Positions 22,113 through 30,920 of a DNA stretch of 64,000 bases are shown here, one piece after another. A program made the translations under genes and the position numbers. The stretch's first letter is position 1. The number at the start of each line of letters is the position of its first letter. The notes under the pieces are model-generated. The model did not search any database. It had not been told where the DNA came from and worked only from the letters and a program-made list of their open reading frames with translations. Origin of the DNA: Nocardia brasiliensis IFM 10847 (lineage in GTDB: Bacteria; Actinomycetota; Actinomycetes; Mycobacteriales; Mycobacteriaceae); contig NZ_BAUA01000009.1 of assembly GCF_000710915.1 (NCBI RefSeq), positions 1 to 64,000 on the forward strand. Reading direction: 5' to 3'.

Positions 22113-22292
22113 TCAGACCTCCTCAACTGTCACGAGGTGGCGCACGACGTTGATCAGGCCGCGGTTCTGCGGGGTGTCCTCGCGAACCACGGTCTGCCGG
22201 ATCTTGCGCAGACCCAGCGTGCGAAGGCTCTCACGCTGGTTCTTCTTGGCGCCGATCGTGCTCTTGATCTGGGTCACCTTGAGATCGGCCAT
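22113..22292 (-). CDS. rpmD: 50S ribosomal protein L30
   Basis: 59 residues beginning [14 protein letters not shown], with LRTLGLRKI and VEDT-like REDTP, diagnostic of bacterial L30. The ATG directly follows the rpsE stop, and the stop is 1 nt before rplO, the usual order. Confidence 0.97.
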   Translation of the reverse strand: MADLKVTQIKSTIGAKKNQRESLRTLGLRKIRQTVVREDTPQNRGLINVVRHLVTVEEV

Positions 22293-22958
22293 TTACCTGG
22301 CACCTCCCGCAGCCTGGGCGCGCGCACGCAGCATGCCCGCAGGGGCAACGTCTTCCAGCGGCAGGCCACGGCGAGCCGCGACCTCTTCGGGACGCTGCAG
22401 CATCTTGAGCGCGGCAACGGTCGCGTGCACGACGTTGATGGCGTTGTCGCTACCGAGCGACTTCGCCAGGATGTCATGAATGCCGGCGCATTCCAGCACG
22501 GCACGAGCCGCACCACCGGCGATCACACCGGTACCGGGAGACGCCGGGCGCAGCATGACCACACCGGCCGCCGCCTCGCCCTGCACCGGGTGGGTGATGG
22601 TCGAGCCGATCATCGGAACGCGGAAGAAGCCCTTGCGAGCCTCCTCGACACCCTTCTGGATGGCCGCCGGAACTTCCTTGGCCTTGCCGTAGCCGACGCC
22701 GACCAGGCCGTTGCCGTCACCGACGATCACGAGAGCGGTGAAGCTGAAGCGACGACCACCCTTCACGACCTTGGAGACACGGTTGATCGCGACGACGCGC
22801 TCGAGCTGGTTCTTCTCGGCAGCGTTGTCCCGGCGGTTGTCGCCGCCGCCCCGACGGTCGCGGCCACCGCCGCGGTTATCGCGGTTGTCGCCACCACCAG
22901 CAGCGCCATTCTGTCCGGCGGGTCCGTTGCCGCCGTCACGCCTCTGACGTCCCGGCAT
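22293..22958 (-). CDS. rpsE: 30S ribosomal protein S5
   Basis: 221 residues. The conserved core starts at about residue 50 ([16 protein letters not shown]) and holds the S5 double-stranded-RNA-binding fold and [15 protein letters not shown]. The first ~45 residues form a Gly/Arg/Asn/Asp low-complexity extension ([19 protein letters not shown]), longer than in E. coli but typical of this group. It helps maintain decoding accuracy. It lies 28 nt after rplR. Confidence 0.97.
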   Translation of the reverse strand: MPGRQRRDGGNGPAGQNGAAGGGDNRDNRGGGRDRRGGGDNRRDNAAEKNQLERVVAINRVSKVVKGGRRFSFTALVIVGDGNGLVGVGYGKAKEVPAAIQKGVEEARKGFFRVPMIGSTITHPVQGEAAAGVVMLRPASPGTGVIAGGAARAVLECAGIHDILAKSLGSDNAINVVHATVAALKMLQRPEEVAARRGLPLEDVAPAGMLRARAQAAGGAR

Positions 22959-22986
22959 CAGACGTTCCTTCCGTTGTTCTTGATCA

Positions 22987-23394
22987 TCAGAATTTCAACC
23001 CCGCTTCGCGAGCGGCGTCGGCGAGCGCGGCGATGCGGCCGTGGTAGTCGTGGCCACCACGGTCGAACACGACGGCGTCGACACCGGCAGCCTTGGCACG
23101 CTCGGCCAGCAGTTCGCCGACCTTCTTGCTCTTGGCCGACTTGTCGCCGTCCAGCGCGCGCACATCGGCCTCGATCGAGGACGCGGCGGCGATGGTCTTG
23201 CCGACCGAGTCGTCGACGAGCTGCGCGTGCAGGTGCCGCGAAGAGCGGTTGACCACCAGGCGCGGACGCTCGGTGGTGCCGACGACCTTCTTGCGCAGAC
23301 GGAAGTGACGGCGGGTCTTCGACAGACGACGCGTCGTGGACACGTCCTTGCCGCGCGGCTTGCGCTTGGCGATCTGATTTTCGGTTTGCGCCAT
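22987..23394 (-). CDS. rplR: 50S ribosomal protein L18
   Basis: 135 residues from ATG ([15 protein letters not shown]); a GTG two codons upstream overlaps the rplF stop and is the alternative. It binds 5S rRNA, with basic [12 protein letters not shown] and the C-terminal [19 protein letters not shown] of the family. It is 2 nt from rplF. Confidence 0.97.
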   Translation of the reverse strand: MAQTENQIAKRKPRGKDVSTTRRLSKTRRHFRLRKKVVGTTERPRLVVNRSSRHLHAQLVDDSVGKTIAAASSIEADVRALDGDKSAKSKKVGELLAERAKAAGVDAVVFDRGGHDYHGRIAALADAAREAGLKF

Positions 23395-23396
23395 GA

Positions 23397-23936
23397 TCAC
23401 TTACCCGTCTTTCCGACCTTGCGGCGAACGACCTCGCCGGCGTAGCGGATGCCCTTGCCCTTGTACGGGTCGGGCTTACGCAGTCCGTGGATCACGGCAG
23501 AGATCTGGCCGACCGCCTGCTTGTCGATTCCGGACACAGAGAACTTGGTGGGCGACTCCACCGCGAAGGTGATGCCCGCCGGGGCCTCGATCGGCACCGG
23601 GTGGCTGTAGCCCAGGGCGAACTCCAGGTTCGAGCCCTTGGCCTGCACGCGGTAACCGACGCCGAAGATTTCCATCTTCTTCTCGTAGCCCTTGGTCACA
23701 CCCTCGACCATGTTCGAGATCAGGGTGCGGGTCAGGCCGTGCAGCGCGCGGCTCTGGCGCTCGTCGTTCGGGCGAACGACCTCGAGCTGGCCGTCCTCAC
23801 CCTTGGCGACGGTGATCGGCTCGGCGACGGTGTGCGACAGGGTGCCCTTGGGACCCTTCACCGACACCTGCTGGCCGTCGATGGTCACCTCGACGCCCGC
23901 CGGGATTGCGATGGGCTTCTTGCCAATACGCGACAT
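23397..23936 (-). CDS. rplF: 50S ribosomal protein L6
   Basis: 179 residues. It begins [15 protein letters not shown] and ends with the [14 protein letters not shown] rRNA-binding segment, full family length. It sits near the factor-binding site of the large subunit. Spacing of 14 nt after rpsH. Confidence 0.98.
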   Translation of the reverse strand: MSRIGKKPIAIPAGVEVTIDGQQVSVKGPKGTLSHTVAEPITVAKGEDGQLEVVRPNDERQSRALHGLTRTLISNMVEGVTKGYEKKMEIFGVGYRVQAKGSNLEFALGYSHPVPIEAPAGITFAVESPTKFSVSGIDKQAVGQISAVIHGLRKPDPYKGKGIRYAGEVVRRKVGKTGK

Positions 23937-23950
23937 TGTCCTACCTCCGC

Positions 23951-24349
23951 TTACCAGACGTAGGCGAGGACTTCCCCGCCTACACCTTGCTTGGCCGCCT
24001 GGCGATCGGTGAGCAGACCGGTCGACGTGGAGATGATCGCCACGCCGAGGCCGCCCAGGACCTTGGGCAGGTTGGTGGACTTCGCGTACACACGCAGACC
24101 CGGCTTCGAGACGCGACGCAGGCCCTGCAGGCTGCGCTCACGGCTGGGGCCGTACTTCAGATCGACGACCAGGCTCTTGCCCACGGTCGCGTCTTCGGTG
24201 CGGTAGTCGGCGATGTAGCCCTCGCGCTTGAGGATCTCGGCGATGTTCGCCTTGAGCTTCGAGTGCGGAGCCTTCACCTGATCGTGGTACGCCGAGTTGG
24301 CGTTGCGCAGACGCGTCAGGAAGTCTGCGATCGGATCAGTCATGGTCAT
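23951..24349 (-). CDS. rpsH: 30S ribosomal protein S8
   Basis: 132 residues from ATG ([18 protein letters not shown]), the mycobacterial length; a longer open frame upstream is not conserved. The C-terminal [12 protein letters not shown] core matches S8. It binds the central domain of 16S rRNA and in E. coli represses spc translation. Here it is the first gene of its transcript: the expected neighbour rpsN lies 2.6 kb away, and a promoter lies ~220 nt upstream. Confidence 0.97.
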   Translation of the reverse strand: MTMTDPIADFLTRLRNANSAYHDQVKAPHSKLKANIAEILKREGYIADYRTEDATVGKSLVVDLKYGPSRERSLQGLRRVSKPGLRVYAKSTNLPKVLGGLGVAIISTSTGLLTDRQAAKQGVGGEVLAYVW

Positions 24350-24568
24350 GGTTCGACCTTGACACCTTTCTCGCTGCGGTTCCCATGCAACGTCGACGTA
24401 CAAAACTGCACGTCAACCGTGGGCCTACAGCAATTCGGCGGTCCGGCCGACACTTGTCGACCGGATTGAGTTCTCGTGAGAGTTCTCGGTGCCCGGGCCG
24501 TCCCACATGTCGATGCAGACAACCACACCCAGGACATGCGGACACAGAGGTGCCCAAGCAACCGGTCT

Positions 24569-24597
24569 AGTGTAGACAAACCCCAGTTGGCCACCAA
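24569..24597 (-). promoter_or_regulatory. Promoter of the rpsH-rplO unit
   Basis: On the minus strand: TTGGTG (24592-24597), 17-bp spacer, TACACT (24569-24574), a good fit to the actinobacterial primary sigma factor. The -10 and following bases CTACACTAGACCGGTTGC (24558-24575) recur exactly at the rplN promoter. The leader is ~215 nt long and contains no gene. Confidence 0.75.
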
Positions 24598-24934
24598 ATC
24601 CGGGTCGGATCGGGACCTGCGGTCGGCTCGATGTTCGCAGCCGTCCGATGAACCGTGGTTGCCGATCATCACCTCGCCCGGCAATCCCACAGCTTCTCGG
24701 ACACGGCCAGATAACAAAGGCGCGGCAAGCGGGATGATCGCAAACCGCCAGGTCCGCGATGCCGGGCCGCAGCAACCTCCAGAGGACACCTCAGCGAATA
24801 TCACGTGACCTCTGTTGTCCAGGTCACAAAACGGGACATACTACGTGGGACATCGAGTGACCGGCGTAACGATTCGAACACAGGTCACGGTGTACCTACC
24901 GAACCATCCGCTACATCGTCGAGGAGGACCGCGG
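24598..24934. other. Intergenic region between rpsH promoter and small plus-strand gene
   Basis: About 340 bp with no convincing gene or structure. It should hold the promoter of the gene starting at 24935 and bounds the insertion that splits the spc operon. Confidence 0.5.
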
Positions 24935-25141
24935 GTGAACGTCCTGGTCGAAATGACCGCACTGACCCTGAGCCGCCCCACCGCCGAAGCCGGCGCCACC
25001 GAACGGGCCGCCTGGTACGAGGCCAAAGCCAACCTGCACACCTACCTCGCCGGCCAAGGTGGTGCCGACGCCGCGCGCGAGACCGCCCTCGCCGCCCGCG
25101 CCCACCAGAGGTCGCTGGAACTTCTGGGTCAGCAGAACTGA
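24935..25141 (+). CDS. Small hypothetical protein
   Basis: 68 residues from a GTG with a strong GAGGAGG 8 nt upstream; an ATG six codons in is the alternative. The composition is helical: a short Thr/Leu-rich start, then ERAAWYEAKANLHTYLAG and ARAHQRSLELLG. It is the only plus-strand gene between rplN and rplO. Not recognised. The strong ribosome site and normal codon usage support a real gene. Confidence 0.55.
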   Translation: MNVLVEMTALTLSRPTAEAGATERAAWYEAKANLHTYLAGQGGADAARETALAARAHQRSLELLGQQN

Positions 25142-25263
25142 ACCCCGGCACTCAGCTGCCGTGCACCGCCATAGGGCACGGCAGCATGTGCCAATTCTCT
25201 GGCGCCCGGTCTTCCCGAAATACCGAACCTGGCAGAGAAGTAACCGAAGTTCTTACTGCGTCT

Positions 25264-25540
25264 CGCCTTAACGAGCCCTCGCGCGTCCCACCCTTCGCGA
25301 GCCGTTGCCGCGCCCAGCCTTTCGCGAGCCCTGGCCACGCTTAGCCCTTCGCGAGCACAATTACCACGCCCGGCTTTCCCGACCCCTTGCCACGCCCGGC
25401 CCTTCGCAAGCCCTGGCGCACCCGCCCCTTCGCGAACCCTTGCCGCCTCTAGCCCCGTGGCGCGTCCAGCCTTCGCGAGTTCTACCTGCGCCGCACCCTT
25501 CGCGAGCCCTTGCCGCGTCTCGCCTTCGCGCCGCCGGACC
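25264..25540. repeat. Degenerate ~27-bp minisatellite
   Basis: About nine imperfect head-to-tail units with the core CCCTTCGCGAGCCCTTGCC, followed by a variable GCGCCCAG-like spacer. Clear copies begin near 25291, 25318, 25345, 25399, 25426, 25470 and 25497. Units vary from ~25 to ~44 bp. No frame gives a plausible protein, and there are no unique spacers between identical repeats, so it is not CRISPR. The rest of 25142-25719 holds nothing recognisable. Confidence 0.75.
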
Positions 25541-25719
25541 ACGGATCCGACGCATCCTGGACACCGCCTCGCCTCCACCGTCGCGCGCACGAGTAGCCGC
25601 CGCATCGGCCGCAAGCACCCCCGCGCCTCCGTGGCTCCAGCGCATCACCCATGTCGCGCACTGGACAAGCGATCACCAGGTAATGGTGATGGCCACCTCT
25701 CGGCCGATGCCGCAACAGG

Positions 25720-26073
25720 TCAACGAGCCATTGGTAGCCCGCGCGCCCAGTCGTGAAATTCCCGTTCCTCTTCGATGCTCGGGCAAATATCCCGCCCACC
25801 TCGCTCCAGGATCACAAGAGATGGCGCCAAGACACCCCCGACCAGCGCCTTCAGTACCGGATTACTACTCGTGAAATACGTTTCGTGCATCAAGTTCACG
25901 AGTTCGCCGAAAACCTCGATATCGATGCTCCACATATCGGACGCCAACGCCCTGAGCCCAGCGGGCACCCCCAGAACTGATGCAACCTCCTGGAGCATCC
26001 GTACGTACAGGTCCCCAACCCGCAACGACGGGCTCCAGACCGTCTCATCACTAATCTCGAAAACGCAGCTCAT
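25720..26073 (-). CDS. DUF6086-like protein, possible immunity protein
   Basis: 117 residues from ATG (MSCVFEISDETVWSPSLRVG). The pattern ETVWSPSLRVGDLYV, SDMWSIDIEVF, YFTSSNPVLKALVGGVLAPS matches the DUF6086 family of small actinobacterial proteins. Soluble, acidic, no signal peptide. The 76-nt gap to the upstream immunity-like gene and shared strand suggest one cassette. The DNA is visibly more AT-rich than the flanking ribosomal genes, consistent with horizontal gain. Function is unknown; an immunity role is inferred only from context. Confidence 0.6.
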   Translation of the reverse strand: MSCVFEISDETVWSPSLRVGDLYVRMLQEVASVLGVPAGLRALASDMWSIDIEVFGELVNLMHETYFTSSNPVLKALVGGVLAPSLVILERGGRDICPSIEEEREFHDWARGLPMAR

Positions 26074-26150
26074 CGATAATCTGTCGCCACCCAAGTCACC
26101 AAAACCTCGCAACCGAGTCTCCGCTCACGACTCCGGCTCCAGTCCTATAC

Positions 26151-26546
26151 TCACGTATCTGCACGAGTTCGAAAGTACGGGTCAGAATCGGTACGAATTC
26201 GAACGTTCCCCCAGTCCCCAACCACCGAGTAGATGCCTTCCGAATTTGTCAAAGAGTCGATATTGCCCAGATCTTCGGTACCAGTGGCGTCCTTATACTT
26301 CCGAAACGACCGATCAACCCATTCGACACCGAGCACTTCACCAAAAACTAGATCCCCATCCGTGTAGCAATACTGCTCGCCGGCGATCGGCCGATGATAT
26401 TCAGGATGTTCCGGCGTCAGCACAGCTTCCAGCACAAAGGTGATCTCGGAATCACTCTGGACGATGTCCATGACATAACTGTCCTCCAGATAGAGGCCAG
26501 CAAGGCTCGGATAGTCGGTATAGTCTCGCGTCAAGGCAGGTCCCAA
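26151..26546 (-). CDS. Putative immunity protein to the adjacent toxin fragment
   Basis: 131 residues from TTG; another TTG at 26534 overlaps the toxin stop by 4 nt (TTGA) and is equally possible. An acidic, beta-rich protein (SEITFVLEAVLTPEHPEYH, GEQYCYTDGDLVFGEV, YSVVGDWGNVRI) of the kind encoded right after polymorphic toxin tips. It overlaps the end of the toxin-like frame, the standard toxin-immunity arrangement. No family name can be given with certainty. The region is AT-rich for this genome. Confidence 0.6.
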   Translation of the reverse strand: MGPALTRDYTDYPSLAGLYLEDSYVMDIVQSDSEITFVLEAVLTPEHPEYHRPIAGEQYCYTDGDLVFGEVLGVEWVDRSFRKYKDATGTEDLGNIDSLTNSEGIYSVVGDWGNVRIRTDSDPYFRTRADT

Positions 26547-26932
26547 TCGATCGACGTGTGGTTATCCGGACTCTTACGCGTAACAGGGTTTCCATATGGA
26601 TCCGTTCGCTGACCAGTCGCGTCTCTGATCTCGACATGCGGATCTCCGCTTCCGGGCGCCCGGTCGCTCCCCTTCTTGATTGTCATCCGCACGATTCCAT
26701 TCTCGTCGGTATATTTCATCGGTCCGTTCTCGGTCTGAGATTTCGTCCAGCCCTGCCTCTTCGCAAACTCTTCGAGCTCGCTTGCCTTGGGAGTTCTCTC
26801 CTTGAATAGATCCTCGAGTTTCCTTGGTTTGAATGGGTTCCAGGAACCGACCGTCTTTCCCAGACGATCCCACAGATCCTTGACCTTCGAGTTCTGAACT
26901 CTCGCAAGAATTCTGGAGACGCCGAAAGGCAC
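26531..26932 (-). pseudogene. Orphan polymorphic-toxin C-terminal fragment
   Basis: 133 residues with no trafficking domain. The end looks like a toxin tip: ELEEFAKRQGWTKSQTENGP, then KYTDENGIVRMTIKKGSD, then DPHVEIRD, DPYGNPVTRKSPDNHTSIDW. Conserved-looking His/Glu/Asp/Asn positions would suit a small RNase-type fold, but I cannot name it. The only start codon is a GTG inside the terminator hairpin after rpsN, with no ribosome site. The frame continues in phase, without a stop, back to the rpsN stop codon. This suggests a displaced or 5'-truncated cassette rather than an independent gene. It is followed by, and overlaps, the immunity-like gene. Confidence 0.55.
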
Positions 26933-26956
26933 GGTCTCCGAGGAGACCGTGCCTTT
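26925..26956 (-). terminator. Terminator after rpsN
   Basis: AAAGGCACGGTCTCC (26925-26939) pairs with GGAGACCGTGCCTTT (26942-26956), a perfect 15-bp inverted repeat (about 13 bp when folded) 39 nt past the rpsN stop. It ends the rplN-rplX-rplE-rpsN transcript and covers the apparent start of the toxin fragment. Confidence 0.85.
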
Positions 26957-26995
26957 GCGGGTGTTCAGTTGGGTGCGCTCACGTGGAGCGCGGGC

Positions 26996-27181
26996 TCACC
27001 AGGAGCTCTTGTGCACGCCCGGGAGCTCACCGCGGTGCGCCATTTCGCGCAGGCACACGCGGCAGAGGCCGAACTTGCGGTAGACCGCGTGCGGGCGGCC
27101 GCACCGCTGGCAGCGGGTGTACGCGCGGACCGCGAACTTCGGCTTGGCGTTGGCCTTGTTGACCAGTGCTTTCTTAGCCAT
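26996..27181 (-). CDS. rpsN: 30S ribosomal protein S14 type Z
   Basis: 61 residues with four zinc-binding cysteines, CQRCG at residues ~24-28 and CRVC at ~40-43, and the ending [15 protein letters not shown] typical of the zinc (C+) form. Start MAKKALVNK. It lies 4 nt after rplE. In related genomes rpsH follows directly; here a terminator and an insertion follow. Confidence 0.97.
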   Translation of the reverse strand: MAKKALVNKANAKPKFAVRAYTRCQRCGRPHAVYRKFGLCRVCLREMAHRGELPGVHKSSW

Positions 27182-27185
27182 GGGC

Positions 27186-27752
27186 TCAGTTCTCCTTGAA
27201 CGGGAAGCCGAGGTGCTTGAGCAGCGCGCGGCCTTCTTCGTTGTTGGTCGCGGTGGTCACCACGGTGATGTCCATGCCGCGCGGGCGGTCGATGGAGTCC
27301 ACGTCGATCTCGTGGAACATCGACTGCTCGCTCAGGCCGAACGTGTAGTTGCCGTTGCCGTCGAACTGCTTCGGCGACAGGCCGCGGAAGTCGCGGATAC
27401 GCGGCAGCGCGATGGAGACCAGACGGTCCAGGAACTCCCACATGCGGTCGCCGCGCAGGGTGACCTTCGCGCCGATCGGCATGCCTTCACGCAGCTTGAA
27501 CTGCGCGATCGACTTGGTGGCCTTGCGGATCTCGGGCTTCTGGCCGGTGATCAGCTCGAGGTCCTTGACCGCGCCGTTGATCAGCTTCGCGTCGCGGGCG
27601 GCGTCGCCGACACCCATGTTCACGACGACCTTGACGACGCCCGGGATCTGCATCACGTTGGCGTAGTCGAACTCGCTGTTCAGCGCGTCCTTGATCTCCG
27701 CGCGGTAGCGCTGCTTCAGCCGGGGCTGAACCTTGTTCTCAGTTGTCGTCAT
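27186..27752 (-). CDS. rplE: 50S ribosomal protein L5
   Basis: 188 residues from ATG ([16 protein letters not shown]), 1 nt past the rplX stop; a longer frame upstream only overlaps rplX. Conserved [31 protein letters not shown] and [17 protein letters not shown] identify L5, which binds 5S rRNA and contacts P-site tRNA. Confidence 0.98.
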   Translation of the reverse strand: MTTTENKVQPRLKQRYRAEIKDALNSEFDYANVMQIPGVVKVVVNMGVGDAARDAKLINGAVKDLELITGQKPEIRKATKSIAQFKLREGMPIGAKVTLRGDRMWEFLDRLVSIALPRIRDFRGLSPKQFDGNGNYTFGLSEQSMFHEIDVDSIDRPRGMDITVVTTATNNEEGRALLKHLGFPFKEN

Positions 27753-27753
27753 G

Positions 27754-28071
27754 TCAGATGTCCTTCCCGTTGTTACGGGAGATCCGGACCCGCTTGCCGC
27801 TCTCTTCGTCGGTCCGGTAGCCGACGCGGGTCGGCTTGCCATCGGAATCGACGACCATCACGTTGGAAACGTGGATCGGGGCTTCCTGGGTCACGATGCC
27901 GCCCGAGGAGGCGCCGCGCTGGTTGGCGGAGTTCGCGACGTGCTTCTTGATCCGGTTCACGCCCTCGACGAGGACCCGGTTCTGCGTCGGGTAGGCCTGA
28001 ATGACCTTGCCCTTCGCGCCCTTGTCCTTACCCGAGATGACGAGCACGGTGTCGCCCTTGTGCACCTTCAT
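27754..28071 (-). CDS. rplX: 50S ribosomal protein L24
   Basis: 105 residues beginning [21 protein letters not shown], the KOW motif of L24, an assembly-initiating protein of the large subunit. The ATG is 2 nt past the rplN stop and the stop is 1 nt before rplE. Confidence 0.98.
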   Translation of the reverse strand: MKVHKGDTVLVISGKDKGAKGKVIQAYPTQNRVLVEGVNRIKKHVANSANQRGASSGGIVTQEAPIHVSNVMVVDSDGKPTRVGYRTDEESGKRVRISRNNGKDI

Positions 28072-28073
28072 GG

Positions 28074-28442
28074 TCAGAGCACCTCCGGCGCCAGCGAGAC
28101 GATCTTCATGAACTTCTTGTCGCGCAGCTCGCGGCCGACCGGGCCGAAGATGCGGGTACCACGCGGGTCGTTGTCCGCCTTGATCAGCACGGCCGCGTTC
28201 TCGTCGAACTTGATGTACGAGCCGTCCGGACGACGACGCTCCTTGACGGTGCGCACGACGACTGCCTTGACCACGTCACCCCGCTTGACGTTGCCGCCGG
28301 GGATGGCGTCCTTCACGGTGGCGACGATGATGTCGCCGATACCGGCATAGCGACGCGACGAACCACCGAGAACGCGGATGCAAAGGATTTCCTTCGCGCC
28401 CGTGTTGTCGGCGACGCGCAGTCGCGACTCCTGCTGAATCAC
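28074..28442 (-). CDS. rplN: 50S ribosomal protein L14
   Basis: 122 residues, the invariant family length, from GTG ([19 protein letters not shown]). It has [16 protein letters not shown] and ends [12 protein letters not shown]. It contacts 16S rRNA at the subunit interface. First gene of the spc operon here; a promoter lies ~170 nt upstream. Confidence 0.98.
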   Translation of the reverse strand: MIQQESRLRVADNTGAKEILCIRVLGGSSRRYAGIGDIIVATVKDAIPGGNVKRGDVVKAVVVRTVKERRRPDGSYIKFDENAAVLIKADNDPRGTRIFGPVGRELRDKKFMKIVSLAPEVL

Positions 28443-28610
28443 TTCAGCCTCCTTGACCTGGATGTATACGCACGCCGGATTGCCGACCCGACGGGCATGG
28501 TCCGTTGCCCTCCGGACGCGCGCCTGCCAGCGGTTTCGATGGATCTTGCGACCCGACCACTGGGGGTTCACTGCCGGATTGCGGGCATAGCTCCCGCAGG
28601 CAACCGGTCT

Positions 28611-28640
28611 AGTGTAGGCGGCCGCGCAGGTCCGGCCCAA
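28611..28640 (-). promoter_or_regulatory. Promoter of the rplN-rpsN unit
   Basis: On the minus strand: TTGGGC (28635-28640), 18-bp spacer, TACACT (28611-28616). The sequence CTACACTAGACCGGTTGC (28600-28617) is identical to that at the rpsH promoter, extending past the -10 into the likely start region. It lies in the 325-bp gap that also carries the promoter of the divergent metallopeptidase. Confidence 0.7.
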
Positions 28641-28767
28641 ATCGGGGTCGTGGATCGCGCCGCGCGGCCCGTCCGGCCAGCCGGGTGAGTCACGATCCGC
28701 GGCTACCCTCGAACCGAGCAAGATCAATAAGGAGACGCACCATTCGGCTCGACCGTACCGAAAGAGG

Positions 28768-30825
28768 ATGCCCTTGAACTCGCCTGCTCGCCCGCGCCGC
28801 ATAGATCGCCGCGTTTTCCTCGCCGCGCTGGGTGCGATACCCGCCGTCGCGGCGCTGACCGCGTGCACCCAGCGATCGGAGGGATCGCACGTCGAGCTCA
28901 CCGGCGTGGACCTGGCCGGCGCGGATCCGGCGATCCGCGCGCAGGACGATCTCTACCGCAATGTGAACGGCCTCTGGTTGCAGCAGTATCAATTGCCGCC
29001 GGACAAGTCGTCGTTCGGTGCGTTCGACGAGGCGAACGATCGCACCGAGCAGCAGTTGCGCGGCATCGTCGAAGGCATCTCCGAGCCGCGCGCCGGCTCC
29101 ACCGAACAGCAGGTCCGCGATCTCTACGACGCCAGGCTCGATCGCGCCGAGATCGAGCGGCTCGGCACGGCGCCGATCACGGACCTGCTCGCCTCGATCG
29201 ACGGGGCGGCGACCAAGCCGGACCTGGCCCGGGTGATGGGCGCGCTGCCGATCGACGGACTGATCGGCCTGCAGGTCGTGGTGGATCAGAAAGACTCGGG
29301 CGCCTATATCGCGCAACTGAGCCAGTCCGGCATCGACGGCAATCTGGACGAGCAGTACTACCGCAAGCCCGAGTACGCCGAGCAGATGGCGGCGTACCGG
29401 ACATATCTGGAGCGCATCGCGGCGGGCGCGGGCCTGGCCGACCCCGCGGGTACCGCGCAGCGGGTGTTCGACCTGGAGACCAAAATCGCCGCGGGCTATT
29501 GGGACAGCGTGCGCGACCGCGATCCCGATACCACCTACAACCTGCTCAGCTGGACCGAAATGACCGGTCTTGCACCGCAATTCGATTGGGAGCCGTGGCT
29601 GGCGGGCAACACCGACCGGCCGAAGCAGCTCTTCGACAAGGTGGTGGTCCGGCAGCCGTCGTTCCTCACCGCGGCGGGCCAGTTGTGGGCCGAGGTCGAT
29701 ATCGCGCAGTGGCGGGAGTACCTGCGCGTGAGTGTGGTCAAGGACTTCGCGCAGTATCTGCCCAAGGCGGTCGCGGACCCGGCATTCGAATTCACCGGCA
29801 AGGCATTGCAGGGCCTGGACCAACGCCCGGAGCCGTGGCGCGAGGGACTCGCCACGGTCAACCGGTATCTCGGCGAACCGTTCGGCAAACTGTATGTGGC
29901 CGAGCATTTTCCGGCGGCGGCGAAAGACCGCGCCAAGGCGTTGGTCGCCGATCTGATGGACGCGTATCGGCAGAACTTCACCGACTCCTCGTGGATGTCG
30001 CAGCAGACGAAGCAGGCCGCGATCGCCAAGCTGGACAAGATAGTCGCCAAGATCGGCTACCCGGATCGCTGGATCGACTACGCCGAATTGCGCATCACCA
30101 AGGGCAAGTTGATCGAATCCATCAGGGCAGCACATACTTTCGAGGTCAAGCGCGCGTTCGCCAAACTCGGCACCCCGGTGGACAAGACGGAATGGGGCTT
30201 CCCGCCGCAGACCGTGAATGCCATGTACGACCCGAACGCCAACCAGATCACCTTCCCCGCCGCGATCCTGCAATCGCCGTTCTTCGACGCCGACGCGGTG
30301 GCCGCGGTCAACTTCGGCGGCATCGGCGCGGTGATCGGCCACGAGATCGGGCACGGCTTCGACGATCAGGGCGCCAAGTACGACGGCGACGGCAATCGGC
30401 GCGACTGGTGGACCACCGAGGACACCGCGAAGTTCGAAGCCAAGACCCAACAGCTGATCGGTCAGTACGACGCGCTGGTGCCGCAGGGCCTCGACCCGGG
30501 CAAGCACGTCAACGGCGCGCTGACGGTCGGCGAGAACCTGGCGGACCTGCGCGGATTGCAGATCGCACTGGCCGCGTATCGCGCCGCGGCCCGGCGCGAC
30601 GGCAAGGAGCCCGACGTGAAGACGGTGTTCCTGTCCTGGGCCCGGATCTGGCGGCAGCGCGCCACCAAGCAGTACCAGGAGATACTGCTCGTCAAAGACG
30701 TGCACGCGCCCAACGAGTTCCGCGCCAATCAGGTGGTCCGCAATCTCGCGGAGTTCTACACCGCCTTCGGCGTCACCGAGAGCGACAAACTGTTCCTGGC
30801 GCCGGACCAACGCGTCAGCCTCTGA
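28768..30825 (+). CDS. M13 family zinc metallopeptidase lipoprotein (copy 1)
   Basis: 685 residues. The N-terminus has a twin-arginine stretch ([11 protein letters not shown]) and lipobox LTAC, so it is probably exported and lipid-anchored. The mature part matches neprilysin/PepO-like M13 peptidases: zinc site HEIGH at 525-529, third ligand Glu589 in [20 protein letters not shown] before the zinc helix, [17 protein letters not shown] after, and the [12 protein letters not shown]-terminal motif. It should degrade short peptides outside the membrane. The ATG has AAGAGG upstream. The next gene is a close paralogue in tandem. Confidence 0.93.
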   Translation: MPLNSPARPRRIDRRVFLAALGAIPAVAALTACTQRSEGSHVELTGVDLAGADPAIRAQDDLYRNVNGLWLQQYQLPPDKSSFGAFDEANDRTEQQLRGIVEGISEPRAGSTEQQVRDLYDARLDRAEIERLGTAPITDLLASIDGAATKPDLARVMGALPIDGLIGLQVVVDQKDSGAYIAQLSQSGIDGNLDEQYYRKPEYAEQMAAYRTYLERIAAGAGLADPAGTAQRVFDLETKIAAGYWDSVRDRDPDTTYNLLSWTEMTGLAPQFDWEPWLAGNTDRPKQLFDKVVVRQPSFLTAAGQLWAEVDIAQWREYLRVSVVKDFAQYLPKAVADPAFEFTGKALQGLDQRPEPWREGLATVNRYLGEPFGKLYVAEHFPAAAKDRAKALVADLMDAYRQNFTDSSWMSQQTKQAAIAKLDKIVAKIGYPDRWIDYAELRITKGKLIESIRAAHTFEVKRAFAKLGTPVDKTEWGFPPQTVNAMYDPNANQITFPAAILQSPFFDADAVAAVNFGGIGAVIGHEIGHGFDDQGAKYDGDGNRRDWWTTEDTAKFEAKTQQLIGQYDALVPQGLDPGKHVNGALTVGENLADLRGLQIALAAYRAAARRDGKEPDVKTVFLSWARIWRQRATKQYQEILLVKDVHAPNEFRANQVVRNLAEFYTAFGVTESDKLFLAPDQRVSL

Positions 30826-30920
30826 GATGGAAAGCCGGGTAGCGCCCATGGCAGGTAGCCTCGGGCGAACAAGTTGGGCCTGACGAGGATGCGGCGGGCC
30901 GCATCGGGAGAGGAATCCTC

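Noticed and set aside
25264..25540. CRISPR-like array
   Set aside because: Units are diverged and contiguous, without unique spacers or cas genes; a minisatellite instead.
27753..27842. 30-residue N-terminal extension of L5
   Set aside because: Lies entirely inside rplX; L5 starts normally at the ATG after the rplX stop.
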